DNA of 64,000 nucleotides from Elymus sibiricus (lineage: Eukaryota > Streptophyta > Magnoliopsida > Poales > Poaceae): assembly GCA_039707655.1 (NCBI GenBank), contig CM077670.1, positions 147,850,001 through 147,914,000 on the forward strand. The letters run 5' to 3'. A program made the translations under genes and the position numbers. The notes under the pieces were generated by a model that was not told the DNA's origin, searched no databases, and worked only from the letters and a program-made list of their open reading frames with translations. Positions within the stretch are counted from its first letter, which is position 1. Each line of letters opens with the position of its first letter. Of the stretch, positions 22,318 to 34,700 are shown one piece after another.

Positions 22318-22330
22318 TGGTATCAGAGCC
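22318..22330 (+). other. Primer binding site (initiator tRNA-Met type)
   Basis: TGGTATCAGAGCC begins 3 nt after the 5' LTR end and matches the complement of the 3' end of initiator tRNA-Met, the usual primer of Copia and chromovirus elements. It sets the plus orientation. Confidence 0.88.
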
Positions 22331-25300
22331 GACTGCCTGTAGGAAGCCCCTTTCCAACTCCTTGGTCGAAGTTGAGTCTAGTCTTTGAAAAACTATTTTA
22401 CTAACATTGTTGTGTGGCTTACGGGCCCACATCGCAAATGGATGGGATTAGGATCTTTTATTCCTCTCCTTTACTCTGGGATTCTGATCTCTCATCTTTT
22501 CGGGTTAAAGATTTTACTAACTCTAACTTTAGGTTCTCGTGACCATTTTCTCCCGGAGAGCCCCTCATGCCAGATGATCGTTTGGTTCACCAGAAGATTC
22601 CGAAGATACTCTTGGATGCCTTTCCGAGACCCTTGTGCTCATCGCTTTTGCAATTCCCTACCACCGATAAATCCCCATGGATAACTACACATCCTTGCTG
22701 TTTGTACCTTCATTCCCAGTTGCTCTTGTTAGTACAAGATACCCTGAAATACTCTTCGTTGTTCCGAGAATCCATTGTGCCTACTGCCTTGCAGTTCCTT
22801 TTCCGCATGATTACACCTACGAATAATTCCTCACACTTACCGGGGATCCTTCATCCCCAGTAGTTCATGTGATTCCCAAAATAGTTTGAAATACTATCTG
22901 ATCTCCCGAGAATCCTCTGCAGCCTATTGCTCTTGATCTTCCTTATCTGCTTGCATTATGGTTAATTCCATATGCCTAGCAATATCCATTAAAATCCTTT
23001 GTGATTGTCATTCTGATCCTATTGATTCAACATGTGTGCGAATATTCGCAATCATCAATTAATCCTGGAAATTATCCTTCCGGCTCAGACGTCATTTTGT
23101 ACATGAGTTGGTTCTCGGCCAATCAAGTTGCAATTGATTGTCCATCTAGTTCTATTCAACTTACTCATCTTTTGATCAGAGCGTCTGCTTCTGATCCTTC
23201 GTTTTGGGAATCGTAATTCCTTTGTATTTAAGCGTCGAATTATTCAGATGTTTCTATAATCCGATGCCTTTGCATTCTTTTAAGTACCGATACTCATATC
23301 AGATCCTTTGTGGACCTCCAACTCCTTTGTTGTATTATTATCCGACAATGTCCTTCATATTCAATAACCTTGTGAGTTCTTCCCCTGATACATAGTGCCA
23401 TTGGTAAATTGTATCCTCTGCTTTTGTCAACCATGCTCTACTTTCAAGCTTGTGTTGACTACTCCTAAGGTTCGTGGTATATGTTCCTAATATGCCCCGA
23501 TGGGTTGAACATATGCCTTCCCTCATCTGTGTGAACCCGGAAACTTCTACGAGTCATACTCTTCTGTCGTCTCGCCAGATAAATTTCAACGCTACCACTT
23601 CTTCGAAAACAAGGAGTGAATGAAAGGTTATGCATTGAAGAAGTGGGAGTCGACCTTGAACTTTGTGTTCATGCCCATGGAAGCGATGTAGACCGTCACA
23701 GAAGCTTCTTGTAAAATATTTAATCATTTGCATAATTCTTTCGGTATCATTAAATGTGATCCCTTGCAGTTATGGTTCTGACCATGCTATCCTTATTCAA
23801 TATATCTGAAAGGAATCCATTCCAGTGCCACGTCTAGTTTTTGACATGGTTAAAAATATCTGCTGTTGCAGATCAACGATCTAGTTCAGCCTCTATTATG
23901 TTCTACCTTCGAGTATTACCCTCTGGTATCTTGAGGATATTGTGCCATTGTACTACATCTTATGAATTTTTGATGGAGTAATACCTTTTCCCCGTCATAG
24001 TAATTCCATGGGTTCTGAGTTGTTTGTCACTCAAGAACACTGATAAACAAATCGAGTCCGCACTGCGATTCAATAACTCTTAATACTCTTCGTTTCTACA
24101 AGTTTAAGATTCAATCATATCATTCCTAGCCTGTGAGGCTACATCGTTACCATGTTAACCTTGACTGTGCTACCTATTACTCCCTGGGGCACAATTCTGA
24201 CAGCGAGCTAAAACTTATGTCAGATCATTAACATCATATTGGTTTACCTTGAAAAGTAACCTTGTTTTCGAACATTGAGACGTATCGATGATTACGTCAA
24301 CCTCCTTACTCCCCATTTCATTTGGCTTGATCATGTTACATTTCAATTACATCTTCGTGAAACCTCTCGACAAAATGTGTAGTGATACTCGTCAACACTT
24401 TGGCTTCCTCCAAGATGTCAATTGAATTCAGGGTGATAAATACCATCCTTGCTCATCGATAAATTGTGTTGTCATCAACTTTATCCTTGCCTTCCTTCCA
24501 ACACAGACATGGTCATGTTTTGGTTATGCCTTAAATTCCTTGCTATTCTTGGAATTGTTCCTTTGTATTTCTTGTAATTATCAAACCCAGCCCTTGCTTA
24601 AATACCATCTCATTGCTACCTCGAAGCATGACTGTGGTACTCAGAATATCCACGAGAACATTGAAAGCACAATGCTAAATGTTTCTTGATCGATTATCCA
24701 AACACCGTTGTATGGGTAATATCATGAATTTCCTAGCCCCGTTACCTAAATGGTTATCTACTTGCTATCATGTCATGTATATCATGTTCTGCTTGTTCTT
24801 GGAAAGGATATACTCCCAATTCTTGTGTATAAACACATTTTCCTTTCCATTGGTCTGTTTTAATCTGATAATCACATTTCCTTTCCATTCGCCTGTTTAA
24901 CCTTTCAAATAATTTATGTGATCTAAGCAGTAATGATTCCCTACCTATATAAACACCCCGGTGAACAACTCTGTCAGTAAGACCATGTTACTATTGTTGA
25001 TGACATTCCGGTAACACCGGTGGACGAGAACTTTGCCTATTGGACCGCCTCGCCTTGCGAGCAGGAAAAATGGTTCTCTTCGTCCCCCGCCCTTGGTACC
25101 GACGTTGTTGCCGACATAGCTGACCAGCTGTCCTCTGACATGCCTTGCTATTGTAATCGTGCAAGATGTCACTGTCCTCCCTACTCTTAATCCACCCTCA
25201 CCACAGTTCCACAGGATCGTAACCTGACTCTCCTGTACATCCCTGTTTCCAAAGCTATTCCTCACGCTTGGCTTCGTATGTAAATCACGAGCCACCTTCC

Positions 25301-25719
25301 GTGAGATGATCTATTCTGGTATCAGACGCAATACTTATTCCCGTTGCTCTGAACCTCTTTCACACTCTGTTTCAGGCATCGAGTGATTGCCTTTTCGCTT
25401 GAAACTCCTTATTGTACCTTCTTACTTTGCTCTCGATGTTTTCTTAAGTTTCAATTCGAGAGATACTTTTTGCCACAATCCCTGAGTTATCCACCAAATA
25501 ATCAACCTTGTAAAGGTCCGTCCTTCCGTATTTACCCCTTATTCTTTTCGTAAGTACGATGAAGACTCCGAAGGAAGGATGACAACTTCGTCATGACGCA
25601 CAGAAACAGAGGAATGGAGGATTAAACATCATGGAGCAAACTCTTCGAGAAGAGCAACCAACACCGGGAAGACTCGTTAGAATTTCGTAACCAAACCTTT
25701 CCCCTTTACTCCACCTCTT

Positions 25720-25756
25720 AAATCTCGGGACGAGATTTCTTGTAGTGGAGGAGATT
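25720..25756 (+). other. Hairpin and polypurine tract before the 3' LTR
   Basis: AAATCTCG-GGA-CGAGATTT (25720-25738) is a perfect 8-bp stem with a 3-nt loop, followed by the purine tract GTGGAGGAGATT ending at 25756, directly before the LTR. The tract would prime plus-strand DNA synthesis. A hairpin at this place is common in Tekay/Del-type Gypsy elements. Confidence 0.7.
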
Positions 25757-26686
25757 TGTAACACCCCCAGTGTTAAGCCACAGTAATCTCCCTCTAATGG
25801 TGGCCATGTCATCATGCTTTACTAAGTCAATTTGCCACTTGTCCAAAAATCAAGTCCAATTCCATTCAAATTGCATGTCAAATATTTGCATCTTCAAACA
25901 TGCCAGTAAAATAGTTCACATTATGGCAAATATTCCCTAAGTAATTGTCATGGTGAAACCCACCTCATTTGGATTCCCAAAATGCCCCTGAGAATTATTT
26001 GAGTGGTCCAGCAGCAAAATAGTTGGCCTTTTCAATTTCTAAAAATGGTTAGACAACTCCAAATGGCCTCAAACTTTTTGTGCAGCTTCATCATGATGCC
26101 AAATATTTATGTGCCCAACCTCATGTGCAACTAAATTAATTTGGTGCCCCTTATAAATGCAAACAGGAGCTATTTCCTTTTACAGAAAAAGAAAAGGAGA
26201 AAAGAGGAAGGGGCACTGTGCCCATGGGCTTGAGTCAGCACAGGGAGGCCCAGCCCAGCTCTCCCGCTGTCCCTAACCTCCTGCATGTCTCTCCTAGGCG
26301 TGGCAGCACGGCCACACGCCCGCAGCAGGCCCCCCCTTCCCGTTGCTCGACAGCACATCGCCGCAGCCATCGCTGGTCGGATAAGAGCCCTCCTCTCTCT
26401 CGCAGGCAACCCTAGCGCCCTCCTTTCCCCTCCCTCGCTCCTTCTCCTCTGTCCGAACTCACCCGAGCACGGTCATCGCCCTGCCATCGTCGTCCGCGTG
26501 GCCAGCTACATCCTCGCGCTGCGCCACCACGTCCTGGAGCTTCCCCGTCGTCGTCTTCGTCGAACTCAAGCAGCAGGTCAAGCCGGGAAGCGCCGAATCG
26601 ACGCCATCGAGCCGATCCCCTCCACTGCATCCGCCGGTCGCCGCCGCTTGATCCGCCGCCCTCGCTGCACCCCCGGCCTCCCCGAG
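25757..26686 (+). repeat. 3' LTR of the 4-kb-LTR element, left part
   Basis: Begins TGTAACACCCCCAGTG like the 5' LTR and follows it closely up to CTCCCCGAG, where the Fatima-like element is inserted. It resumes at 36162 after the duplicated CCGAG. Confidence 0.92.
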
Positions 26687-27179
26687 TGACGGTGTCCTGG
26701 ATCAGGGGGTGCTAACCCAGCCGGCCCATCTCCTCGGTTGGGCCGATGGGCCCTCGTGCGTAGTCAAGATGGACTCCGGAGGACGTGTACAGGAAGGCGT
26801 GATCGAGACTGTCTCTGCCGAAGACTTGACGTATACTCCAAGATTTCTCCTGCCGCCCTGCTCCTAGATACCGACCTTGTAACCCTAGGTGCCCTCCCTG
26901 GCGTGTATATAAACCATAGGGTTTATCCCGTAGAGGGGACATCAACGCAATATCATTCACCTAGCCCTAGAGTTAGACACACATTACGATCTCGAGGTAG
27001 ATCAACTCTGTATTCGATACATCTCCATCGATATAAACAAAAGCAGGACGTAGGGTTTTACCTCCATCAAGAGGGCCCGAACCTGGGTAAACATCGTCTC
27101 CCTTGTCTCTGTTACCACCGATCCGAGATCCACAGCTCGGGACCCCCTACCCCGAGGTCTGCCGGTTTTGACACCGACA
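26687..27179 (+). repeat. 5' LTR of the Fatima-like element
   Basis: 493 bp, TGACGGTGTCCTGG to GACACCGACA. It is colinear with 35664-36156 without any indel. The downstream primer site begins at about 27180 with CTGGTGCTTTCACTGAGAG; the tRNA was not identified. Confidence 0.93.
26906..26913 (+). promoter_or_regulatory. TATA box in the 5' LTR
   Basis: TATATAAA lies about 220 bp into the 493-bp LTR, a normal U3 position for the promoter driving gag. The 3' LTR has TATATAAG at 35883-35890. Confidence 0.6.
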
Positions 27180-27226
27180 CTGGTGCTTTCACTGAGAGTT
27201 CCGCTGCGCGATCACCAGAAGGATCG

Positions 27227-29974
27227 ATGGCTCACCTGCAGATTAACTGCGCCAACGGCCACGGGGACGTTTACGCCCCCGGCCAGCTCTTTGTTTTCGG
27301 CAGCATGGTATTTTGCGCCAACTCGACGGGTCACCTGACCTCTGTCGAGAACTATGCCCCAGGTTGGATCATGACCTTCGGTGGCCTCGAATACACCGCG
27401 GATTCCCGCGGCAAGCTCATCCTTTCGGGATGGACTCCCGGCCGAATTGAGAATTCGTCCGGCTCTGGAGGCTCGACTCCGGAACCGATCTCCGTCGCGA
27501 CGCCTTTAGGGACCCCCGACGCGACCACTCTGGCCAGTTTCCTTCTGATCGTCAGTCCGGACATAAATCCGGCTCCCACCTTTGAAATTACGTCAGTGAT
27601 AGAACTGACTTCGGCGCAGAACCCGGAATCATGTTCGAATCCCTTCCCCGCCGAAGACGCGTTAAATTACACGCCGGGCATACTTCGAGTCAGCCCCGCT
27701 TACGGCGCATCAATGAATCCCGAAGAGCTATCTCACCTCGATGAGATGCTTAATCGCATCCAGAGCATGTCCATCTCGGGCGTCAAGACTTCGATTTATA
27801 ATCAGATCGGACCTAAAGCCGACGATCGGGAAATTTACATCCCACCCACCACCCACCTAGTCGCCACGGTCGACGATTTAACCGACGTGCTGGACTATGG
27901 TGAGGCCACAGACACAGATGAAGATGCTGATGGCCCCATCGAGAACGCCTCACCCCCGGTAAACGCGGGCAGGTGGACCGCCACGTCCACCTATGATGTT
28001 TACATGGTGGACACCCCCAAATCCCCTCCAAGACGTCGGCGAAGACGCCGAAGAGGTAATAACGGGGAACCCAGTGGTAATAACGCGATAGCCAATAACG
28101 GCGATGCGGAGGACGGTGACGCCGATAACCATGAAGAGGACGTTCAAGCTTCCCCAGTAAGGAACGGCACACCTGACCGACTTCTCAGGGACTCAGATCC
28201 CGATGACCTCTTTGAAGGGGCCGACGATAACTACATGCCAGAATCCGAGGAGGACGAGAGCCTCGGTACCGAAGACTACATCATCCCCGAAGACCCTTTT
28301 GAACAAGAACGCTTCCGGCGGCGCCTCGTTGCGACAGCCCGGAGCATAAAACGCAAGCAGCAGCAGCTGCAGGCAAATACCGACGCACTAAATGAAAAGT
28401 GGGTCGAAGTGCTCTCCGCCGAGCAAGACATGGAAAACCGGCGCCATAGTGCGCCGAAATCATACCCATGTTGGCGTCTCTTGCCGGAGTTCGATGAGGA
28501 GCTCGCCGACGACCACGACCGACCCCCTAGAGGCCGGGACAGGCCAAGACGAGAAAACCTCAGTGACCGGCCACCTCCACGCCATTATGGCAAGGACCCC
28601 GTGGATTACCTAGATCCTCACGACGCTAGACATCACATTGAGGAAAACAGGGCACCCCCTCGGTCCATCTATGGATCAAGGGGACGCGCGCCCGCTGGGC
28701 TTGACGGCTACGATGCCTGGATGGACAGGAACGGCCGTCCCCGAGATCAGGCTTACTCACGGCTCTCTCCCGACCTCCGACGAGATGTTCCTCGGTTCCG
28801 AGGTCTGGCTCACCCAATCTGCTTTACAGACAGGGTGATGGAACATCAATTCCCGGAAGGATTTAAGCCCATCAATATAGAATCATACGATGGCACCACA
28901 GACCCAGCAGTATGGATCGAGGATTTCCTTCTACACATACACATGGACAACGGAGATGATCTCCATGCCATTAAATACCTGCCACTCAAGCTAAAGGGGT
29001 CGGCGAGGCATTGGCTTAACAGCCTCCCTCCTCACTCTATCGGCAGCTGGGAGGCCCTAGAAGACGCTTTTCGAGCAAATTTCCAGGGCACATATGTCCG
29101 ACCTCCGGACGCTGATGACCTCAGCCGTGTCACCTGGCAGCCAGGCGAATCAGCCCGAAAATTTTGGAACAGGTTCCTCACCAAGAAGAACCAGATCATA
29201 GACTGCTCGGAAGCCGAGGCCATCGCCGCATTCAAGAACAATATCCGAGATGAATGGTTGGCTCGTCAACTCGGCCAGGATAAGCCGAGGACTATGGCGG
29301 CCCTCACCTCACTGATGACTCGCTTTCGTGCGGGAGAAGACAGTTGGCTCGCCCATAGTACTCATAATGGCGAGGCAGGCACCTCGAAAATTTGCGACGC
29401 CAATGGAAAACCCAAGCGCAACAAAAATAAGCGCAGGTATAAAAATGGTGGAAGCGATACGGAAGACGCTGCGGTCAACGCGGGGTTCACCGGACCTAAG
29501 TCCAGACAGAAAAGAAAACCCTTTAAAGGGAACAAGGACGGACCTAGCCAGCTTGATAGACTCCTGGACCGCCCATGTGGAATCCACGGCACTCAGGACA
29601 AACCAGCAACCCACACTAACAGAAATTGCTGGGTCTTTAAACAAGCTGGCAAGATAGCAACAGAGGGTCAAAATAAAACCCAAAATCACAGTGAAGACGA
29701 GGATGAACCTCAGCGGCCCAATAATGGAGGCCAAAAGAAGTTTCCTGATGAGGTAACAGAGGTCAATATGATCTATGTCACCCACATCCCCAAAAGGGAA
29801 AGGAAGCGTGTGCTTCGGGACGTATACGCGCTAGAGCCAGTCACCCCGAAATATAACCCATGGTCGGCTTACCCGATCACATTTGACAAGCATGATCATC
29901 CGACCAGCATCAGGCACGGCGGATCAGCGGCGCTCGTCCTGGACCCTATTGTTGATGGTTATCATCTAATATGA
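27227..29974 (+). CDS. Gag of the Fatima-like element
   Basis: Gag packages element RNA into virus-like particles. The frame is open upstream through the LTR, but the first ATG after the primer site, at 27227, is the sensible start (915 codons). The N terminus has two similar units of about 25 residues beginning YAPGQLFVFG and YAPGWIMTFG. An acidic, low-complexity middle contains an eight-Arg run near residue 270 and a QQQ segment. The retrotransposon gag core covers about residues 540-705 (YDGTTDPAVW, LKLKGSARHWL, FRANFQGTYV, TWQPGES). A C/H-rich motif, CGIHGT to HTNRNC, lies near residue 785. It ends at a TGA (29972-29974) that interrupts the frame continuing into protease. Confidence 0.88.
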   Translation: MAHLQINCANGHGDVYAPGQLFVFGSMVFCANSTGHLTSVENYAPGWIMTFGGLEYTADSRGKLILSGWTPGRIENSSGSGGSTPEPISVATPLGTPDATTLASFLLIVSPDINPAPTFEITSVIELTSAQNPESCSNPFPAEDALNYTPGILRVSPAYGASMNPEELSHLDEMLNRIQSMSISGVKTSIYNQIGPKADDREIYIPPTTHLVATVDDLTDVLDYGEATDTDEDADGPIENASPPVNAGRWTATSTYDVYMVDTPKSPPRRRRRRRRGNNGEPSGNNAIANNGDAEDGDADNHEEDVQASPVRNGTPDRLLRDSDPDDLFEGADDNYMPESEEDESLGTEDYIIPEDPFEQERFRRRLVATARSIKRKQQQLQANTDALNEKWVEVLSAEQDMENRRHSAPKSYPCWRLLPEFDEELADDHDRPPRGRDRPRRENLSDRPPPRHYGKDPVDYLDPHDARHHIEENRAPPRSIYGSRGRAPAGLDGYDAWMDRNGRPRDQAYSRLSPDLRRDVPRFRGLAHPICFTDRVMEHQFPEGFKPINIESYDGTTDPAVWIEDFLLHIHMDNGDDLHAIKYLPLKLKGSARHWLNSLPPHSIGSWEALEDAFRANFQGTYVRPPDADDLSRVTWQPGESARKFWNRFLTKKNQIIDCSEAEAIAAFKNNIRDEWLARQLGQDKPRTMAALTSLMTRFRAGEDSWLAHSTHNGEAGTSKICDANGKPKRNKNKRRYKNGGSDTEDAAVNAGFTGPKSRQKRKPFKGNKDGPSQLDRLLDRPCGIHGTQDKPATHTNRNCWVFKQAGKIATEGQNKTQNHSEDEDEPQRPNNGGQKKFPDEVTEVNMIYVTHIPKRERKRVLRDVYALEPVTPKYNPWSAYPITFDKHDHPTSIRHGGSAALVLDPIVDGYHLI

Positions 29975-30457
29975 GTCCTGATGGACGGAGGAAGCAGCCT
30001 CAACCTCATTTACGAGGACACGGTTCGAAAGATGGGCATCGACTCATCTCGGATCAAGCCGAGCTCCACCACCTTTAAAGGTGTCATCCCGGGTGTCGAA
30101 GCCCGCTGCACCGGAATGGTTACTCTGGAGGTAGTCTTCGGCTCGCCCGAGAACTTCAGAAGCGAGGAGTTAATCTTCGATATCGTACCTTTTCGAAGTG
30201 GATACCACGCGCTCCTAGGGCGCACGGCCTTTGCACGCTTCAACGCAGTCCCGCATTATACCTACCTCAAGCTCAAAATGCCGGGACCCAACGGTGTTAT
30301 CACAGTCAATGGTAACACCAAACGCTCACTTCGGACGGAAGAACAGACCGCGGCTTTCGCAGCCGAGGTACAGGCGTCCGAGGAGGCTGCCCTCAGCGAT
30401 AAACGCACTTCTCGCTCTTCGAAGCGCGCCCGGGCTGCACAAATCGACCTCGGCTAG
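29975..30457 (+). CDS. Aspartic protease of the Fatima-like element
   Basis: This frame is in phase with gag and separated from it by one TGA. It opens VLMDGGSSLNLIY, the flap and active-site Asp motif of Tat-lineage proteases (DGGS in place of the usual D-S/T-G). FDIVPFRSGYHALLGR follows, matching the second hydrophobic-Gly motif (LLGR) of retropepsins. The protein cleaves the polyprotein. It ends at about 30455 with a basic, Ala-rich tail. No RT follows. A protease with no polymerase suggests help in trans for replication but self-processing of gag. Confidence 0.82.
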   Translation, partial: VLMDGGSSLNLIYEDTVRKMGIDSSRIKPSSTTFKGVIPGVEARCTGMVTLEVVFGSPENFRSEELIFDIVPFRSGYHALLGRTAFARFNAVPHYTYLKLKMPGPNGVITVNGNTKRSLRTEEQTAAFAAEVQASEEAALSDKRTSRSSKRARAAQIDLG

Positions 30458-31752
30458 GTACTCCCGCACCCAAAATAGGGATGCGGGCTCCTCGCGTGCC
30501 CTCTCTAGAGCGGGCACTACGTCCCCAGAGTGCATAATTTTGCACTGAAGATTCCCTGGGTCGTCGAGGAGCCAAATATTTACTCAAACATCGGCACGAT
30601 TCAACCAAGCAACGACGTGGCTTCGAGCCCCGACACTAGCAAGTCTCTGTGAAAGAAACAGCCTAAACACGACTATGTGGTTTCAACCACAGAACGGACT
30701 GCGGCAACGCCTCCGTCAAGGAGCTCGGTTAATCAACGCTTGGAGCGTATAAAGGGCCAGAAAGGCACCAGCCTCCGCTAGTCCCCACCTTTAAAGGTGA
30801 ACATCTGGTCAACAGCTCGGAAACGCAGACGTGCGGTAGGTAGCGGCCCGGACTCTTCAAAATCCGATAACGAACATCCGCCCTGTTTCTTCCTCCTTAT
30901 TTTTTACATTGTATTCTTTCAACTCCTCTCGTTGTAGCTGGGCATGTAAACGCTTGAAATCATGAAAAAAACTGTGCCCCTTGAAGGTCCCTATCATATT
31001 TCTTTATCAGCATGGCCCCTGTGGGACGAAGAAGTTCTCTAAAAAAGATACAATTGTACAACAAGTCCGAAGTATTCGGCGTCTCGGATTTTGGCTTTAT
31101 ATGCATCAGTTTCGAACCTAGATTTTGGTCAATAGTTGGGTTGCCCGGCTCCTATGTGTACCCCTTACGTTCTCGATGAATTCAGCTAAGGGTGTAATGG
31201 GAGAACCACTGTGATTGCGTCGCCAGGTCAATTGGCATAGCGCCTCAGTGGAGAAAGCCGAAAACTGACTATCTGGGTAGGCACAAACTGGTCTGCCATC
31301 CGTAGACCGCGTTAAGCGATGTGACGATAGAGATCACCCGTGTCAAATGAAGGGCTTTTCGTTTCTAGCCGAAGTGTGTTATGGCCTAGACCTCGGCCAA
31401 CCAGGCCGACCACTTCCCACACCGGGGGCTGGTCATCAGCCCCCACAGTCAAACTCCTATGACTAAGTGAAAGTCATAAAGCCACTATAGTCTGATTGCC
31501 TAGTTCCTATAAAGCACCGACCACCTCCGGGCACCGAGACGTCGGCTAAGGGTCAAGTGTGCCTTAAGGAACACCCTTTGTATGACCTACACTAGGGCTG
31601 AAGCCGACGACTGGCCACTCTCATTTTAAAACAGTCATATAGGAGGTCAAACTAATTCAAAGAAAAAAACACACATGGAACTTAAAGCCATATTCATTCA
31701 TTCAAAAGATAAAGTTTGATACATCACACACTTCGGCATTCCGAAGTACTGT
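30458..31752 (+). other. Spacer between protease and the antisense gene
   Basis: No frame here shows RT, RNase H or integrase motifs, although these should follow protease in an autonomous element. Short sequences such as TTCCACCCCGGG-like and GGGGGCTGGTCATCAGCCCCC (about 31424-31444) are present, the latter a perfect inverted repeat. It reads as non-coding element sequence, not as decayed pol. Confidence 0.6.
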
Positions 31753-34700
31753 TTAGAAATACATAATGTCCTTTGGACACATGCCCTCTGTGAGACGAGC
31801 TCCCTCCTCCACCTCAGCGAAGAACTGTTCGGCGGTGCGCGGCTTGTCGGCAGGAGGGCCCGTGGCACATGTCACCGCATCAACCTTTCGTAAGTGCGTC
31901 TTCACGCAGGCGTATGCCCTCCGCGCTCCTTCAAAACACGCGGACCTCCTCCCGCGGTTCATGCAGGGCACGGCATCTCGGAGACGGGCCGTAAGGCCGA
32001 AGAGGCTCTTGGGCATGGCTTCGGCGGGCCATAACGCGACACAGAGGTCCTGGAGCGCCGGTCTCGTCATGCGAAACAACTCCACCAGCTGCTTCACTCG
32101 ATGATTTAGCAGCTGTGCCGATGGCGACCCCGGGAACTTCCCCCAAAAGGCCTTCTCCGCCTCGTGGCCCGCTAGCTGGCCGAAGTACGCCACCGCATCC
32201 GCCACGCTCTGCGGAAGATCCGCAAAGACCTTTGCGGAATGCCATAACTGGGTGAGCTCGACACACCCTTTGTTGCCAAATGAACACTACAGCAGAAATA
32301 GCTTACCCGAGGCGATTTGCTACACTTGCTGGAGCACCTCATGGTCAGCTCGGGCCAAGGTCTTGAGGTCGGAGTAGGCAAGTTGAAACTTCTCGAGCTC
32401 CTCCCTTGTTCATTGCCCCTCCACCTGAAGCTTGTCGCGTGCTTCAAACACGCCCTTCAGGGTCTCCTCGACCTCTAGCACCCGAGCCTGGTGCCTCTCC
32501 CCGGCCGCCTTCTCGGCGGCTCGGGCCTTCTCTGCCTCTGCGGCAGCAGCCTCTTGCTGCCTCACCAACTGCCAACCCTTTTCAAGCTCGGCCTTGAGCG
32601 TCTCAAGCTCCGCCAACGCCGCTGTCATTAAAACAGTTCGGCCTTAGTTTTTCATTGAGCGAAACCTATCACAAACTCTTTTTACCAAGTATAATACAAG
32701 TTTAACTTGCTTACCTCTAGACTGCTCGAATTTCTGGTTCACCAGGGTAAGCTCCTCCTGGGACCTCTCGGGCTTCCAGTTCATCTCCGCAATCTCCTCG
32801 GAGACGGGGTCCGGAACCGAGGTCGAAACCTGGCAGTAAAAATCCTTATTACAAAGGGAACAGTTACATTACTAAAAGGTTCCAGGATGGCTGCCTCGAG
32901 CAGCGCCCTGGGGGCTACTTAACAGGCTCCTACTCAATCAAAACGACCCTAATGTCGGTTTCTCAAAAACCGACTTCGGGCTCGGGGGCTACTCACTCAC
33001 TAAGCCGTTTAGCAGGCTGTACTCTCATGTCCTCGGACGAATACATAAATCAACAAAGTTCAGATAAACAAGTTAAACTTGGTGCGTGGATAGAAGCGTA
33101 CCTCGAAACCCGCTATGAGGTTCTTGAAAACCTCATGCAGGCCGGCCCCTGCGGACTGGAAGCCCTGCAGCGCCGCGCCTATCAAGGCACGATGCTCTTC
33201 CTTGATGGAAGAGCCCTTCAGGGTGTCCTCCATCTTCTCGGTCCACCCCGCGCCTGCCCATCCTTGGGCAGTTGGTGGGGGTGGAGGGATGACCTCGGAT
33301 ACGTCTACCCGGGTGGCCTCCACCTGGGATGGCGGAACCGAAGTAGACATCGGCTGGACCGATGACTGGCCCAGCCCCTCTTCGATGACCACGGGGTGTT
33401 TCTTCCCCGGGTCTTGTTGGGCCGAGGTGTCGACCTCGGCCATGATGGCCACCTCGTCGGCCCCCGTCGTGTTGACGTCAGGGGCCAGGGTGAATGTTGC
33501 CTCCCCTAGCCCGTCGTGCGCCGGGGGAGGAGCAGCGGGCTCTGGAGTCCCGCTGGCGGATGGCAACCCGCTCGAGGAACCGCTGGGGATTACCCTCGGC
33601 AGACTGCATAAGAAAAGATGCTCTATGAGTTTTCCTTTGCTAAAAAGAACTTATCAAATGGAAAGACGAGATATGAAGACGACGGCTTACCCTCGAGGCG
33701 TCGGTTTTTTCCTCCCTATCGCAAGGAGGTCCTCTTCTGAGTCGCCGGAGAGCTCGACTCTCCCCGACAACTTGCTGGTGGCCCCGGACGAGGTTGTCCT
33801 CGGCCTCTTCGGGCCCTTGGGCGGCATACCAGCCTCGACTTCCTCTGAAGCCGACCTCTTCCCTTTCGGGAGAGGGATCTCCTCGTCCTCACCCTTCTCT
33901 GCATCGCCGTCATGGGCAGCGGAGTTGTGGGTCTCTTCAGATCGGGTGACCGAGGTCCCCCGAGTCCGGGCATTCGACCTACCCCTCTGGGACTTCGTCC
34001 CTTTGGGGGCCACCACATGCGGCTCCTCGGTCAGGAGCGCCGAGAGCAGGGGAGTCGGGGGCTCCTCTGGCAGGGGAGCCGGGCATTGCACTCCTTGCAC
34101 CCAGGCCAGCCACTTCTGCAAGACGTCAAACATAGCGATTCATCAAAACCTTACTCCTCGGTGCGACGGACAAAGAATGACAGTTGATGGGCAGGGTCAC
34201 TCACCGGGGGGCTTCATAGCCGTGTTCGAGGCCGCGGTCCTCCCCTTCCTTGGGGATCTTGTCCTTGGCCAGCTTCATGAGTCTCATCCACATGGCGGCC
34301 AAGGTGGAGCGGAAGAAGGTGGTGATGGTGTCCATGTCCTCGGGCTTTTGTGCCCACATCGGGGTAGCCTGAAGCTGGAAGGGGAGTATGCGGCGGTTGA
34401 GCATGATGTTGATGACGTCAGCAAGCTCGACCTTCCCCGTAGTGGACCACCATTTGATCCTTTCGACGAGGAGCTCCACCTCTTTTCGGTTCCCCCAGGC
34501 GATGCCCTTCTCCTTCCAGGACTTGAGCTTCTTTGGGGGCCTGGCCGAGAAGGCTGGGACCTCGGTTTGGCCAGGGGAGAACGGTTCGGTGATGTAAAAC
34601 CACTCACGCTGCCACTCCTTCACTGTTTCAATGAAGGTGCCCTTGAACCACGTGGCCCCCTGGTTTTTACTGATCATAGCCCCTCCGCACTCCGCGAGGT

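Larger units (their letters stand above)
22315..25756 (+). other. Internal domain without recognisable genes
   Basis: Over 3.4 kb no frame exceeds about 117 codons and none shows gag, protease, RT, RNase H or integrase motifs. The sequence is pyrimidine-rich, with frequent TTCC and CCTTG words. It is best described as the spacer of a non-autonomous element; alternatively it is an old internal domain decayed past recognition. Confidence 0.6.

Noticed and set aside
24945..25295. Minus-strand 116-codon frame in the 4-kb-LTR element interior
   Set aside because: No motif, opposite to the element strand, and not distinguishable from chance in this composition.
26738..27226. Extension of gag into the 5' LTR and leader
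   Set aside because: The frame is open through U5 and the primer site, but retrotransposon translation starts after the leader. The ATG at 27227 is the first plausible start beyond the primer site.
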